Source: Tectiglobus sp965224045 (GTDB lineage: Bacteria; Pseudomonadota; Alphaproteobacteria; Rhizobiales; Hyphomicrobiaceae). From it: a stretch of 64,000 bases of DNA. The number at the start of each line of letters is the position of its first letter. Positions within the stretch are counted from its first letter, which is position 1. The notes under the pieces were generated by a model. That model was given only the letters and a program-made list of their open reading frames with translations, ran no database searches and was not told the DNA's origin. Shown in pieces: positions 23,768-32,535 of the stretch. A program made the translations under genes and the position numbers. The stretch covers positions 186,001-250,000 of the forward strand of contig CBDCYD010000001.1 of assembly GCA_965224045.1 (NCBI GenBank). Reading direction: 5' to 3'.

Positions 23768-24640
23768 CTAGGATGATCGGCCAACGAGCGCGCGGCCGTT
23801 GTTGAGGACGACACGATCACGTTCAAGCGCCTTTGAGCGAAACGAAACGACGCTGTCTCCGGGCTGCTGCCAGATTTCCGTACGGATCGTCTCGCCGGGG
23901 TAGACCGGAGCGGCAAGGCGTACATCAAGTTGGCGCAGGGCCGATGCTTCGTAGTTGCAGCAGGCGCGCAGGATGGCATGGCCGGCGATGCCGTAGGTGC
24001 AGAGCCCATGCAGGATCGGGCCTGGCAATCCTGCGGCTTTGGCGGCAGCCGGATCTGCGTTGTGAGGGTTGGGATCGCCATTTAGGCGATACAGCAGCGC
24101 CTGCTGCGGCACTGTCGCCAGATCAACCGTCAGGTCGGGCGCGCGTTCCGGAATCGGATGAGGATTTCGAGCAGGATCGCTTGGCCCACCATAGCCGCCA
24201 TCCTTGCGCGCGAAGGTGGTGTGGCGCACCGTGAAACAGGCTTCACCTGTCGCGACATTGATGCCTGTGCGTTGCGTATAGATGAGCGCCCCGCGGTCCG
24301 GCCCTTTGTCGACAATACCGACAATCTTCGTCTGAGCCTCGATCTCGCCTGCGGCAGGTAGTGGTCGCAGGAATTCCATGCCTTGCTCGGAGTGCAGAGC
24401 ATGTTCCCAATCGAGACCGGTGTCTGCCTCTCTGATCCAGAGGCCCGGATAGGCAAGAATGGCCGCCATGGTCGGGAAGACCTCGAGCTTCTCGCGCGTG
24501 ACGAACGGCAATTGTTGTTCGTCCAGCGGGTCGAAGCCAAGTCCGATGCCGAGAGCGTAAATCAAAACGTCACGTTCGTCATAGGCATGACGCACGATGG
24601 GAAATTCGCGTTGGCGCAACCGGCCATAGTCAATTGGCAT
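23768..24640 (-). CDS. MaoC-like double-hotdog enoyl-CoA hydratase
   Basis: 290 residues. An N-terminal hotdog half (LIYALGIGLGFDP, FPTMAAILAYPG) and a C-terminal half with the hydratase-2 motif (YRLNGDPNPHNADPAAAKAA, GLPGPILHGLCTYG) holding the catalytic Asp and His. This is the layout of eukaryotic-type multifunctional-protein hydratase 2 and its bacterial homologues, (R)-specific hydration of enoyl-CoA thioesters. ATG at 24640. It is divergent from the acyl-CoA synthetase gene and upstream of the enolase-superfamily gene, suggesting one CoA-thioester pathway. Substrate unknown. Confidence 0.87.
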   Translation of the reverse strand: MPIDYGRLRQREFPIVRHAYDERDVLIYALGIGLGFDPLDEQQLPFVTREKLEVFPTMAAILAYPGLWIREADTGLDWEHALHSEQGMEFLRPLPAAGEIEAQTKIVGIVDKGPDRGALIYTQRTGINVATGEACFTVRHTTFARKDGGYGGPSDPARNPHPIPERAPDLTVDLATVPQQALLYRLNGDPNPHNADPAAAKAAGLPGPILHGLCTYGIAGHAILRACCNYEASALRQLDVRLAAPVYPGETIRTEIWQQPGDSVVSFRSKALERDRVVLNNGRALVGRSS

Positions 24641-24723
24641 GAGAGTTCTCGACCTGCGGAGACAATCGCGTTCTATATAGGCTAAGAGACAAGGCGTGGT
24701 CGACCCGCTAGAGGACGTGATCA

Positions 24724-26241
24724 ATGCTGCTGCATGACTTATTAATGCACGCGGAACGCACGAGTGCTTCGCGCGCTGCAATTGTCGATGGCGGCATCCG
24801 GAGCAGTTATGGCGAAACTGCAATGCGGGTCCGCCGTGCAGCCGCTGGACTGATCGGAGTGGGTTTGCAGCGCGGGGATCGCGTGGCGGTGCTCGGTCCC
24901 AATACGAGCTCGTTCTTTGAAGCCTACTTCGCGCTTTCGTTGGCCGGTCTCATAGCCGTTCCAATTAACACGCGTCTCTCCCCGGCCGAGGTGGCGTTCA
25001 TTCTCGATGACTGTGCGTGCGCGGCGATTCTCCACGACGAAGACCTTTCCGAACTGCTGCCGTCGCTGACCGGTCGCAAAGCAATCGTTCTCGGCCAATC
25101 CGACAAGAAAGCCATCACGTGGGACAGCTTGATCGCTGGCAGCCAGCCGCTTGGGTCGCCCGTACCAGGTGTGTCCGAAGATGACGTTGCCCACATTTTC
25201 TATACGGGCGGTACGACAGGACGATCCAAGGGTGTGATGCTGAGCCACCGCAACGTTGCCACCTCCGCCACCAACAAGATCGTGCTCGGCGGATTTGCGC
25301 GCGATGACGCCTGGCTGCATGCCGCGCCGATGTTTCATCAGGCCGACGCGTGGGCCGTGTTCAGCTTCACGGCGCTCGGTGCAACTCACGTCTTCATGCC
25401 GAGCTTCGCGCCTCGCCCGGCCCTGGAACTCATCGACACGCATCGCGTGACTGGTTTCCAGTTGGTGCCGACGATGATTTTCATGATGCTCGACCAGCCG
25501 GATGTGCAGCGCTTTGATCTGTCTAGTGTCAGGCGCATTCTGTTTGGTTCGGCGCCAATGCCAATGGAAATGCTGAAACGGGCGACCAGTACGTTCGGTG
25601 ATGTCTTCCAACATATTTACGGACTGACAGAGGCAGCCGGAACAGTCGCAGCGACACCGTGGCCGCCGCTCCCGCATGAGCGGCGGGGTGCACGGCTTGC
25701 TTCCTGTGGTCAGGCGATACCCGGGGTCGAGCTTCGGATTGCTGACAGCAACGGTGTGCCGAAACAAACAGGCGAGATCGGTAGTATTCAGGTCCGCGGC
25801 GCCAATGTCATGAAAGGCTACTGGAAACTGCAGGACCGGACAGCAGAAGCCTTTGTCAACGGCTGGCTCGACACTGGCGATCTCGGTTATCTGGACGAAG
25901 ATGGGTTCGTCTTTATCGTCGACCGCTCCAAAGACATGATCATCACTGGTGGTGAAAACGTATACTCGACTGAGGTTGAGGACGTGATCTATGCACATCC
26001 CGCAGTTGCAGAGGCGGCAGTCATAGGCGTTCCTGACGAAAAATGGGGCGAGGCAGTTACTGCTTGCGTCGTCGTCAGAGAGGGCCAATCACTATCGCAA
26101 GACGAGCTGACGGTGCATTGCCGCGGGCGGCTGGCCGCCTACAAATGCCCGAAGTCCGTTGCAATCAGGGCTTCGCTACCGAAATCCGCCGCAGGTAAGA
26201 TCCTCAAGCATGAGCTGCGCAAATTGCTATCGGCTCGATAA
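24724..26241 (+). CDS. Acyl-CoA synthetase (AMP-forming)
   Basis: 505 residues. Adenylate-forming enzyme motifs in order: FYTGGTTGRSKGVMLSHRNV (P-loop) near residue 160, YGLTEAAG near 300, GWLDTGDLGYLDEDGFVFIV near 380, RSKDMIITGGENVYSTEVED, and PKSAAGKILKHELR with the catalytic Lys. Length fits the fatty- or aryl-acid CoA ligases. It shares an intergenic region of about 80 bases with the MaoC gene, which uses CoA thioesters. Substrate not determinable from motifs. Confidence 0.9.
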   Translation: MLLHDLLMHAERTSASRAAIVDGGIRSSYGETAMRVRRAAAGLIGVGLQRGDRVAVLGPNTSSFFEAYFALSLAGLIAVPINTRLSPAEVAFILDDCACAAILHDEDLSELLPSLTGRKAIVLGQSDKKAITWDSLIAGSQPLGSPVPGVSEDDVAHIFYTGGTTGRSKGVMLSHRNVATSATNKIVLGGFARDDAWLHAAPMFHQADAWAVFSFTALGATHVFMPSFAPRPALELIDTHRVTGFQLVPTMIFMMLDQPDVQRFDLSSVRRILFGSAPMPMEMLKRATSTFGDVFQHIYGLTEAAGTVAATPWPPLPHERRGARLASCGQAIPGVELRIADSNGVPKQTGEIGSIQVRGANVMKGYWKLQDRTAEAFVNGWLDTGDLGYLDEDGFVFIVDRSKDMIITGGENVYSTEVEDVIYAHPAVAEAAVIGVPDEKWGEAVTACVVVREGQSLSQDELTVHCRGRLAAYKCPKSVAIRASLPKSAAGKILKHELRKLLSAR

Positions 26242-26419
26242 GACCACACGTCGAGTAATGACGCGCAGCGATAAGGTGCGAACCAACTCAGCCTATGTTG
26301 CGTCTCGGTTGCTGGTTTGTATTCGCTGCCGACCGAACCTTCGCAGCCAAGCGTATCGAGTTCCTTGAAAAACCGGCTGAACGGAACGCTGCCGCTTCCG
26401 GGTTCATGACGGCAGAATT
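26242..26419. other. Intergenic, degraded sequence
   Basis: No intact gene. A frame ending in AAKRIEFLEKPAERNAAASG at about 26330-26430 looks like coding remnant but is not recognisable. It leads into the pseudogenes that follow. Confidence 0.35.
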
Positions 26420-26600
26420 CCCGGCATGACGTGCAGCAACTTTGTGCCGACTGTTACAGCGGCCTCAATTCCTTGGCGTTGAGCCCGGACGAGCGAATTC
26501 TCTATCTCGCTGTGACCCGAGCCAACCAAGTGTGGCGCATCCCATTGCATGCTGACGGCAGCATGACGAAAGTGAACATTTTTCTGCACCTCTCGGGTGC
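26420..26600 (+). pseudogene. SMP-30/gluconolactonase fragment
   Basis: The frame reads GLNSLALSPDERILYLAVTR, then ANQVWRIPLHADGSMTKVNI and FLHLSG. This is the NGLALSPDE...LYV...V.R blade sequence of SMP-30/gluconolactonase beta-propellers. Both the preceding blades and the following GPDGLAVD blade are missing and the frame dissolves at about 26600. A remnant of about 60 residues of a family normally near 300. Confidence 0.65.
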
Positions 26601-26902
26601 AAACCGAAAACATGGCGATGTCGGATCTCGTGCAATTCAAGCGCAGGCGTGGCATTTCGCCAAAGCACGCTTCATGTCACGCCGGGCGCATTGCCGGCTA
26701 CACGATCGAGCGCCACGTCCCGGCTCGGGAGATTGCTCGCCTGCTCAAGGAAAAACCTGATGTCGTCGCGTTGAGCGTGCCTGGGATGCAGATCGGTTCA
26801 CCCGCCATGGGGGTTGGCAACCGACGCGAAGCCAACAGCGCGATCCTGATCAGGAAGGATGGCACTTCTAAACAATTGGTCGCCTACACCGCGATTGAGT
26901 AG
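26600..26902 (+). pseudogene. 5'-truncated DUF411 protein
   Basis: The frame from about 26615 reads SDLVQFKRRRGISPKHASCH, AGRIAGYTIERHVPAREIAR, KPDVVALSVPGMQIGSPAMG and ends IRKDGTSKQLVAYTAIE. This is the C-terminal two-thirds of DUF411 (metal-handling, often with copper genes). The N-terminal CxCC part that normally binds metal is absent, replaced by the SMP-30 remnant. Whether the remainder is expressed from ATG 26612 or 26618 is unknown; without its Cys pair it is probably dead. Confidence 0.65.
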
Positions 26903-27006
26903 ACGGTGAAAAGGTGAAACGGCGGGTTGCCGAGCAATGCACTTAACGTTTTGACCTGCATGATTATGGCGATTGGTGTTTGCAGCTCGACCTGTGAGTT
27001 CGCTCT

Positions 27007-28716
27007 TCAGTCGCGTTTGCCCTCCCATCCATAGATTTCCCGGGCTGCGGCAGCTGACACATAGCCATCGGCGACGTCTTCTGCGATGGCCGCCGGGTCG
27101 CGCTGTTCCGGCGGCCCATACCCGCCGGCACCGGACAGCCTGAAGCTCAGAATATCGCCGCGCTTGATGGCGCGCGTTTCCTTCGACTGAATTGGTTCGC
27201 CATCGCCGTCGGGATTGAGCAGCGATTGCGCCAGCGCGCCTTCCCGGCCGCCGAAAATGCCATAAGGGGCGAACGTGTGGCGATCGCCGAGATGCGACAG
27301 GACGGCGGTCGAATTGAGTAACTCGATGTCTTTGCGCAGGCCGCAGCCGCCGCGCCAACGCCCCGCACCGCCGCTGTCCTGGATCAGCGACAGGCAGTGA
27401 ATGCGCACGGGATTGAGCGTTTCGTGCACTTCGACGGGAATGTTGGAACAGTTCATCACCGGCGACATCGCCTCTTCACCGTCGCTGCCGTGCTTGCCGC
27501 CGTATCCGGCAAGTGAGACATCGTACATCACGAACGGCTGGCCGGTACGGTCGCTTATGCCGCCGATGTTCGGGTTCGACCAGTGCGAAAACGCGCCCAT
27601 CGCGCGTTCGGGCAGAGCCTTTGCCAGCGCCCCGTTGATGGTATCGAAAATGCGGATCTGAAGGATCGGCCGACCGCCCGACGGAGCCGGGAACTGTGCG
27701 TTGAAGAACGAGCCCTCCCGCGCGGTCACCGTAATCGGTCGCATGCTGCCCTCGGTCTGCGGATCGAGGGCGTTGCAGAAGGTTTTGATCGCGAACACGG
27801 CATAGGCACGCGTGTAGTTGATGTAGGAATTGATCGCTGCCGGGACCGTGTCTGATGAGCGGGAGAAATCGAACTCCACCGCGCCCCGTCCGTCGAACGT
27901 GATGTCCACGGCCATCTCGATCGGCTCGGTCCCCGGTCCGTAGTCGTCCATCCGGTCTTCGAAGCTGTAGGTGCCGGCAGGCACACTGGCGAGCATGTCC
28001 CGCATGTTGCGTTCGGAGCGCTCCAGGATCTGGCAGCACGCCATCTCGACGGTTTCGATGCCATGGTCGACGAACATCTGGCGCAGGCGCTCGGCAGCGG
28101 TGAGGTTGGCGGTATGCTGCGCCATGAGATCACCGCGCACCTTGTCCGGCATCCGCACGTTGCCGAGCACGATCCGCATGATGTCCGGATCGATTTGCCC
28201 TTTCCGAACGAAGCGCACGGGCAGTATTCTGAGCCCTTCCTGGAAGCTTTCGGTCACGCCGTGCACTTTTTGTGAACCAGGTGCAGCACCGCCCATGTCG
28301 ACCTGATGGGCCGAACAGCACACGTATCCGATCAGCCGGTCTTCGAGAAACACCGGCATCAGCAGATAGGTGTCCGGGAAATGGCCGGCGCCGATAAAGC
28401 TATCGTTGACGAGCACGGTGTCGCCGGGCTTCAGCGTTCCGTCCGGGAAATATTCCAGGACATGCTTGGCCATGAACGGCATCGAGCCGAGATGGCCGGG
28501 GCTGAAATTACCCTGCGCGATCATCACGGCGTCTTTGTCGAAGATCGCCGTCGAAAAATCATCGCCTTCCCGCACGCCTTCGGAAAACGCGGTGTTGCGC
28601 AGCGTGACCCCGAGTTCTTCCGCGATCGAGATCAAGGTGTTCCAGATGACCGTCAGGGTGATGGCATCGACGTGATCAGGATTGGTTTGAGAAGTGTCCG
28701 TCTGCTGCGCGGTCAT
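27007..28716 (-). CDS. Hydantoinase B/oxoprolinase subunit B family (set 1)
   Basis: 569 residues. Family motifs: AEELGVTLRNTAFSEGVREG, DFSTAIFD, GNFSPGHLGSMPF, NDSFIGAGHFPD, AHQVDMGGAAPGS, DSGGAGRWRGGCG and GAGGYGPP near the end. It pairs with the A subunit: ATGA overlap at 28713-28716. Known members hydrolyse cyclic amides with ATP (N-methylhydantoin, 5-oxoproline) or carboxylate ketones (acetone, acetophenone carboxylases). The sequence alone does not decide. No biotin or aldehyde-dehydrogenase partner is present. Confidence 0.9.
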   Translation of the reverse strand: MTAQQTDTSQTNPDHVDAITLTVIWNTLISIAEELGVTLRNTAFSEGVREGDDFSTAIFDKDAVMIAQGNFSPGHLGSMPFMAKHVLEYFPDGTLKPGDTVLVNDSFIGAGHFPDTYLLMPVFLEDRLIGYVCCSAHQVDMGGAAPGSQKVHGVTESFQEGLRILPVRFVRKGQIDPDIMRIVLGNVRMPDKVRGDLMAQHTANLTAAERLRQMFVDHGIETVEMACCQILERSERNMRDMLASVPAGTYSFEDRMDDYGPGTEPIEMAVDITFDGRGAVEFDFSRSSDTVPAAINSYINYTRAYAVFAIKTFCNALDPQTEGSMRPITVTAREGSFFNAQFPAPSGGRPILQIRIFDTINGALAKALPERAMGAFSHWSNPNIGGISDRTGQPFVMYDVSLAGYGGKHGSDGEEAMSPVMNCSNIPVEVHETLNPVRIHCLSLIQDSGGAGRWRGGCGLRKDIELLNSTAVLSHLGDRHTFAPYGIFGGREGALAQSLLNPDGDGEPIQSKETRAIKRGDILSFRLSGAGGYGPPEQRDPAAIAEDVADGYVSAAAAREIYGWEGKRD

Positions 28717-30797
28717 GTGACGTCTCCCTTGCCAATCTCGATGACGACGTGACCGCCGTCATTGAGCCTCAGGCAATCGCCCGGCGGCACCACGATAGTG
28801 CAGTCCGCGTCCTCGACGATGGCTGGACCGGTGTGCACTGCGCCGTCCGCGAGCGCCGCACGCGTGAGGATCCGGGTTGTGGTGAAATCGCCGGCCTCGG
28901 GAAACCAGCATTGCCGCGTAGTGCCGGATCGTGCCGCCACAGCGGCCGCTCTGCGCGTGCCCCAGGCATCGCCCCGCGCGCGCGGCAGGCTGGCCGCAAG
29001 ACCCCAGTCGACAGCTTCGACAACGCCGTCCTCGTCGCGAAATTTGAACCGCTGCAAGTAGGCATCGTTGAAAGCCTCGACGACCCGGGCCGGATAGGCA
29101 TCATCGATTGCGCCGGGCGGCAGCTCGACATGGATCTCGAAGCCTTGGCCGCGATAGCGCATCTGGGCGGACCGGGACCAGTTGACTGCAGCGTCTGGCG
29201 ACATCTGACCAAGTTCCCCGCGCACGCGCTCCTCAAGGCCCGCAAACACCTCTTCGATTTGGCGGGCGACGGCGTCATCGTCCAGGCCCAGAACGCGCGT
29301 TGCCGAGACGTCGAGCCGCGGTTCGGCCTGCAACAATCCGATCGCCGATCCGACACCCGCGGCCTCCGGCACGATAACGCTCGGGATGCCGGCACGGCGG
29401 GCAAGCCGAGCTGCGTGGACCGGGCCGGCACCGCCGAACGCAACCATGGCATAGCGGCGCGGATCGCGTCCGCGCTCGATGGAGACGAGGCGCAACGCAT
29501 TCTCCATGTTGGTCGTGGCAATGAGGTGAATGCCCCAGGCGGCTTCGACGAGATCGAGGCGCAGTGGAGCTGCGATCTTTTCACCGATCACTCTGCCTGC
29601 CGCCTCGCCATCAAGGCGCGTGGCTCCGGCATTGAACGTGTCGGGTGCAATGTAACCGAGCACGACGTTGGCATCCGTGATGGTTGCCTCCTTGCCGCCG
29701 CGGCCATAACACGCCGGGCCCGGCTCGGCGCCGGCACTATCGGGACCAACCGCGATCATCCCGCGGTCGATGCGGGCGATGCTGCCGCCGCCGGCTCCGA
29801 TTTCGAGCATTTCGATTGCAGGCACGTTGATCGGCAGACCGCTTCCGCGCTTGTGCCGGACGAGGTCGACTTCAAGCGTCGGCGTGATCGCCGGCGTGCC
29901 TTTGTCGATTGCGCCGAGCTTGGCGGTAGTGCCTCCCATGTCGAAGGTGATGATCTCCTCATGGCCTTCGCGGCGGCCGACCTCGGCGCACATGAGAATG
30001 CCTGCGGCCGGACCCGACTCGATAATGCGGATTGGATAAGCCCGGGCAAGCGACGGTGAGACGAGGCCGCCGTTCGACTGCATGATCATGAGGTCGTGCT
30101 TGAAGCCGAGATCGCAAAACGCGGTTTCCAGCCGGCTGAGATAATGCGACACCGTCGGGCGGATATAGGCATTGGTGACGGTCGTGCTGGTCCGCTCGTA
30201 CTCCCGGAATTTCGGGGAAACCTCACTCGAGATCGACACCGGCAGGCCCGGCGCACGGGCGGCAAAGCGCTTGCGGATCGCCCGTTCGTGGTCCGGATTG
30301 GCGTAGGCGTGGAGCAGGCAGACCGCCACAGACCGGCGGCCGGCCTCGAGCATCGCATCGATCGCGGCATCGACGCTGTCCATATCGAGGTCGGTGACGA
30401 CCGTACCTTCCGGGTCCACCCGCTCGACCACCTCGACGATGTGGCGGCGCTTGACGAGCGGTTTTGGTTTGGAAATGTAGAGATCGTAGGTTTCATAGCG
30501 CTTCTGGCGCCCGATTATGAGAACGTCGCGAAAGCCTGCCGTCGTCACAAGCCCGGTGGCCGCGCCTTTGCGTTCAAGAACGGCATTGGTGGCAACGGTG
30601 GTTGCGTGCAGCAACGCCTTGACATCACCGGCTGCGACACCGGCATCGTCCATGATCTGGCGCAGTCCCGCCATCACGGCAATGCTCGGGTCGCTCGGCG
30701 TCGTGGCAACCTTCAACGTTCGGCTGCACCCACCGTCATCATCGTGCAGGACGAAGTCGGTGAAGGTCCCACCGATGTCGAAGGCCACTGCAATCAT
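28713..30797 (-). CDS. Hydantoinase A/oxoprolinase subunit A family (set 1)
   Basis: 694 residues of the actin-like ATPase fold. FDIGGTFTDFVLHD at the N-terminus (phosphate loop 1), ATTVATNAVLERKGA, ESGPAAGILMCAE, ITFDMGGTTAKLG (phosphate loop 2), PGPACYGRGG and VAFGGAGPVHAARLA follow in the usual order. ATG at 30797 with GGAG eight bases upstream; a TTG directly before it is not needed. It is the first gene of the AB operon and divergent from the class III aminotransferase. Confidence 0.9.
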   Translation of the reverse strand: MIAVAFDIGGTFTDFVLHDDDGGCSRTLKVATTPSDPSIAVMAGLRQIMDDAGVAAGDVKALLHATTVATNAVLERKGAATGLVTTAGFRDVLIIGRQKRYETYDLYISKPKPLVKRRHIVEVVERVDPEGTVVTDLDMDSVDAAIDAMLEAGRRSVAVCLLHAYANPDHERAIRKRFAARAPGLPVSISSEVSPKFREYERTSTTVTNAYIRPTVSHYLSRLETAFCDLGFKHDLMIMQSNGGLVSPSLARAYPIRIIESGPAAGILMCAEVGRREGHEEIITFDMGGTTAKLGAIDKGTPAITPTLEVDLVRHKRGSGLPINVPAIEMLEIGAGGGSIARIDRGMIAVGPDSAGAEPGPACYGRGGKEATITDANVVLGYIAPDTFNAGATRLDGEAAGRVIGEKIAAPLRLDLVEAAWGIHLIATTNMENALRLVSIERGRDPRRYAMVAFGGAGPVHAARLARRAGIPSVIVPEAAGVGSAIGLLQAEPRLDVSATRVLGLDDDAVARQIEEVFAGLEERVRGELGQMSPDAAVNWSRSAQMRYRGQGFEIHVELPPGAIDDAYPARVVEAFNDAYLQRFKFRDEDGVVEAVDWGLAASLPRARGDAWGTRRAAAVAARSGTTRQCWFPEAGDFTTTRILTRAALADGAVHTGPAIVEDADCTIVVPPGDCLRLNDGGHVVIEIGKGDVT

Positions 30798-30988
30798 CAA
30801 TCACTCCACATAACCAGGCGGCATCGATACTAACCCAACCCCGGCCGGAACGCCGTCGCGCTTGCCGAATGTTCGCATCCGTGATCTCCGCGGCTGCGCC
30901 GTGATCGACGGTTGCTGCGTTTTCGAATTGGTGATCAACTTTGCCGGCCAAGCCGACTTTACGGGGTTCTGAACCACTGGAGCATTCG

Positions 30989-32362
30989 ATGGCCCAACTG
31001 CCCAACAGCCTGCGCGGGCTGGACCAAGCCAGCCTCATCCATCCGCAATCGAATCTGCGCCATTTCCTGGAGCACGGGCCGGTCATCATGGATCGGGGCA
31101 AGGGCGTCTTCGTCTATGACGATGAGGGCAACGAATACCTCGAGGCCGCCGCCGGGCTGTGGTGCGCGTCACTTGGGTTCGGTGTCGAACGGCTTGCCAA
31201 GGTCGCTTATGATCAGATGCGCAAGGTCGGCTACTACCACATCTATCGCGACGCCTCGCACGAAGCCGCAATCGAACTGGCGGCCAAGCTCTTGGAGATC
31301 GCGCCGGTGCCGATGTCGAAAGTACTCTTCCAGTGCTCGGGTTCGGAAGCCAACGATACCGCCGTCAAGGTTGCCTGGTATTACTGGCATGCCATGGGCA
31401 AGCCCGGGCGCGTCAAGATCATCGGGCGCAAGTTTGCCTACCACGGCTCGACGTGCGCGGCTGCGAGTATTTCGGGCAAGCCCGATATGCACCAGGAAAT
31501 CGGGCTGCCGTTCAGCCAGTTCCGCCACACCGAATTTCCGAACTACTACCGCTGCCAGCAGGACGGCGAGAGCGAGGAGGAGTTTTCGAAACGGATGGCG
31601 GACGCGCTCGAAAAGCTCATTCTCGATGAAGGCCCCGAGACCGTCGCCGCGTTCTGGGCGGAACCGGTGATGGGGGCCGGCGGCGCTGTCCTCCCGCCTG
31701 AGCGCTACTTCGAAAAAATCCAGGCGGTTCTCAGGAAATACGACGTTTTGTTCGTCGCCGACGAGGTGATCTGCGGCTTTGGCCGTACCGGCAATATGTG
31801 GGGGTCTGAGACCTATGACTTGCAACCCGACATGCTCACCTCGGCCAAGGCGCTCTCGGCAGGCTTGCAACCGATCTCCGCCCTGCTCATGAATGAACGC
31901 GTGTTCCAGGCCCTCATGGCGCAGACGGACAAGGTCGGCCATTTCGCGCATGGGTTTACCTACGCGGGCCACCCGGTGACGACGGCGGTTGCCCTCGAGG
32001 TGCTCAAGATCTACGACGAGATGGATCTTCTCGGCCATGTCGGGCGCGTCGAGCCGACATTCCTTGCCGAACTCGGAGCGCTCGAGGACCACCCCCTCGT
32101 CGGGCAATTCAGCGGCATTGGCCTCATCGGCGCGCTCGAAGTCGTGAAGGACAAGGCAACACGCGAAACGTTCCCGGCCGAGGTCAATGTCATGGCAATG
32201 ATCGGCGCCAACGCGCGCAAGCACGGCCTCATCCTGCGCCTCATCGGCAACCGGATCGCATTTTCACCGCCACAGATCATCTCGGAGGATGAAATTGCCG
32301 AAATGGCACGACGGCTGAGATGCGCGCTCGACGACACCTGGTCCGCCGTTCGGGCCAATTAG
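30989..32362 (+). CDS. Class III (omega) aminotransferase
   Basis: 457 residues. PLP fold-type I class III pattern: GVFVYDDEGNEYLEAAAGLW, CSGSEANDTAVKVAWYYWHA, KFAYHGSTCAAASISGKP, AEPVMGAGGAVLPPERYFEK, DEVICGFGRTGNMWGSETYD, TSAKALSAG (PLP lysine) and HGFTYAGHPVTTAVALE. It resembles beta-alanine/pyruvate- and putrescine-type transaminases. ATG at 30989 with GGAG six bases upstream. The next genes (hydantoinase set 2) run the same way, and set 1 runs the other way from the shared region. A role in breaking down an amino compound released by ring opening would fit. Its stop TAG is the first triplet of a palindromic element. Confidence 0.9.
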   Translation: MAQLPNSLRGLDQASLIHPQSNLRHFLEHGPVIMDRGKGVFVYDDEGNEYLEAAAGLWCASLGFGVERLAKVAYDQMRKVGYYHIYRDASHEAAIELAAKLLEIAPVPMSKVLFQCSGSEANDTAVKVAWYYWHAMGKPGRVKIIGRKFAYHGSTCAAASISGKPDMHQEIGLPFSQFRHTEFPNYYRCQQDGESEEEFSKRMADALEKLILDEGPETVAAFWAEPVMGAGGAVLPPERYFEKIQAVLRKYDVLFVADEVICGFGRTGNMWGSETYDLQPDMLTSAKALSAGLQPISALLMNERVFQALMAQTDKVGHFAHGFTYAGHPVTTAVALEVLKIYDEMDLLGHVGRVEPTFLAELGALEDHPLVGQFSGIGLIGALEVVKDKATRETFPAEVNVMAMIGANARKHGLILRLIGNRIAFSPPQIISEDEIAEMARRLRCALDDTWSAVRAN

Positions 32363-32434
32363 TGTAGCGCACCTGACGTTTGGTGCCTGTGTGCGGCTGG
32401 TCTCGCAACCAAACGTCAGGTGCAAGAGTTACAC
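32360..32434. repeat. Palindromic element, family 3 (copy c)
   Basis: 75 bp from TAGTGTAGCGCACCTGACGT to AAGAGTTACAC. The arms CACCTGACGTTTGGT and ACCAAACGTCAGGTG-type pair. It begins at the aminotransferase stop codon and lies between that gene and hydantoinase set 2. Confidence 0.85.
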
Positions 32435-32535
32435 GAGATCGCGCATCAGTTGGCACGGCCGGACTGTCGGTAGCCGATCCTGCACCCAGTCCTAATTTGA
32501 TACTGACGCAGGACTAGAGACAAGGAACAAACGCT

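Noticed and set aside
24742..26088. 448-residue reverse open frame opposite the acyl-CoA synthetase
   Set aside because: Shadow of a strongly conserved AMP-binding enzyme in a GC-rich region; composition (His/Arg-rich) is typical of an antisense frame.
28749..30059. 436-residue forward open frame opposite hydantoinase A set 1
   Set aside because: Antisense shadow; the reverse frame has all ATPase motifs.
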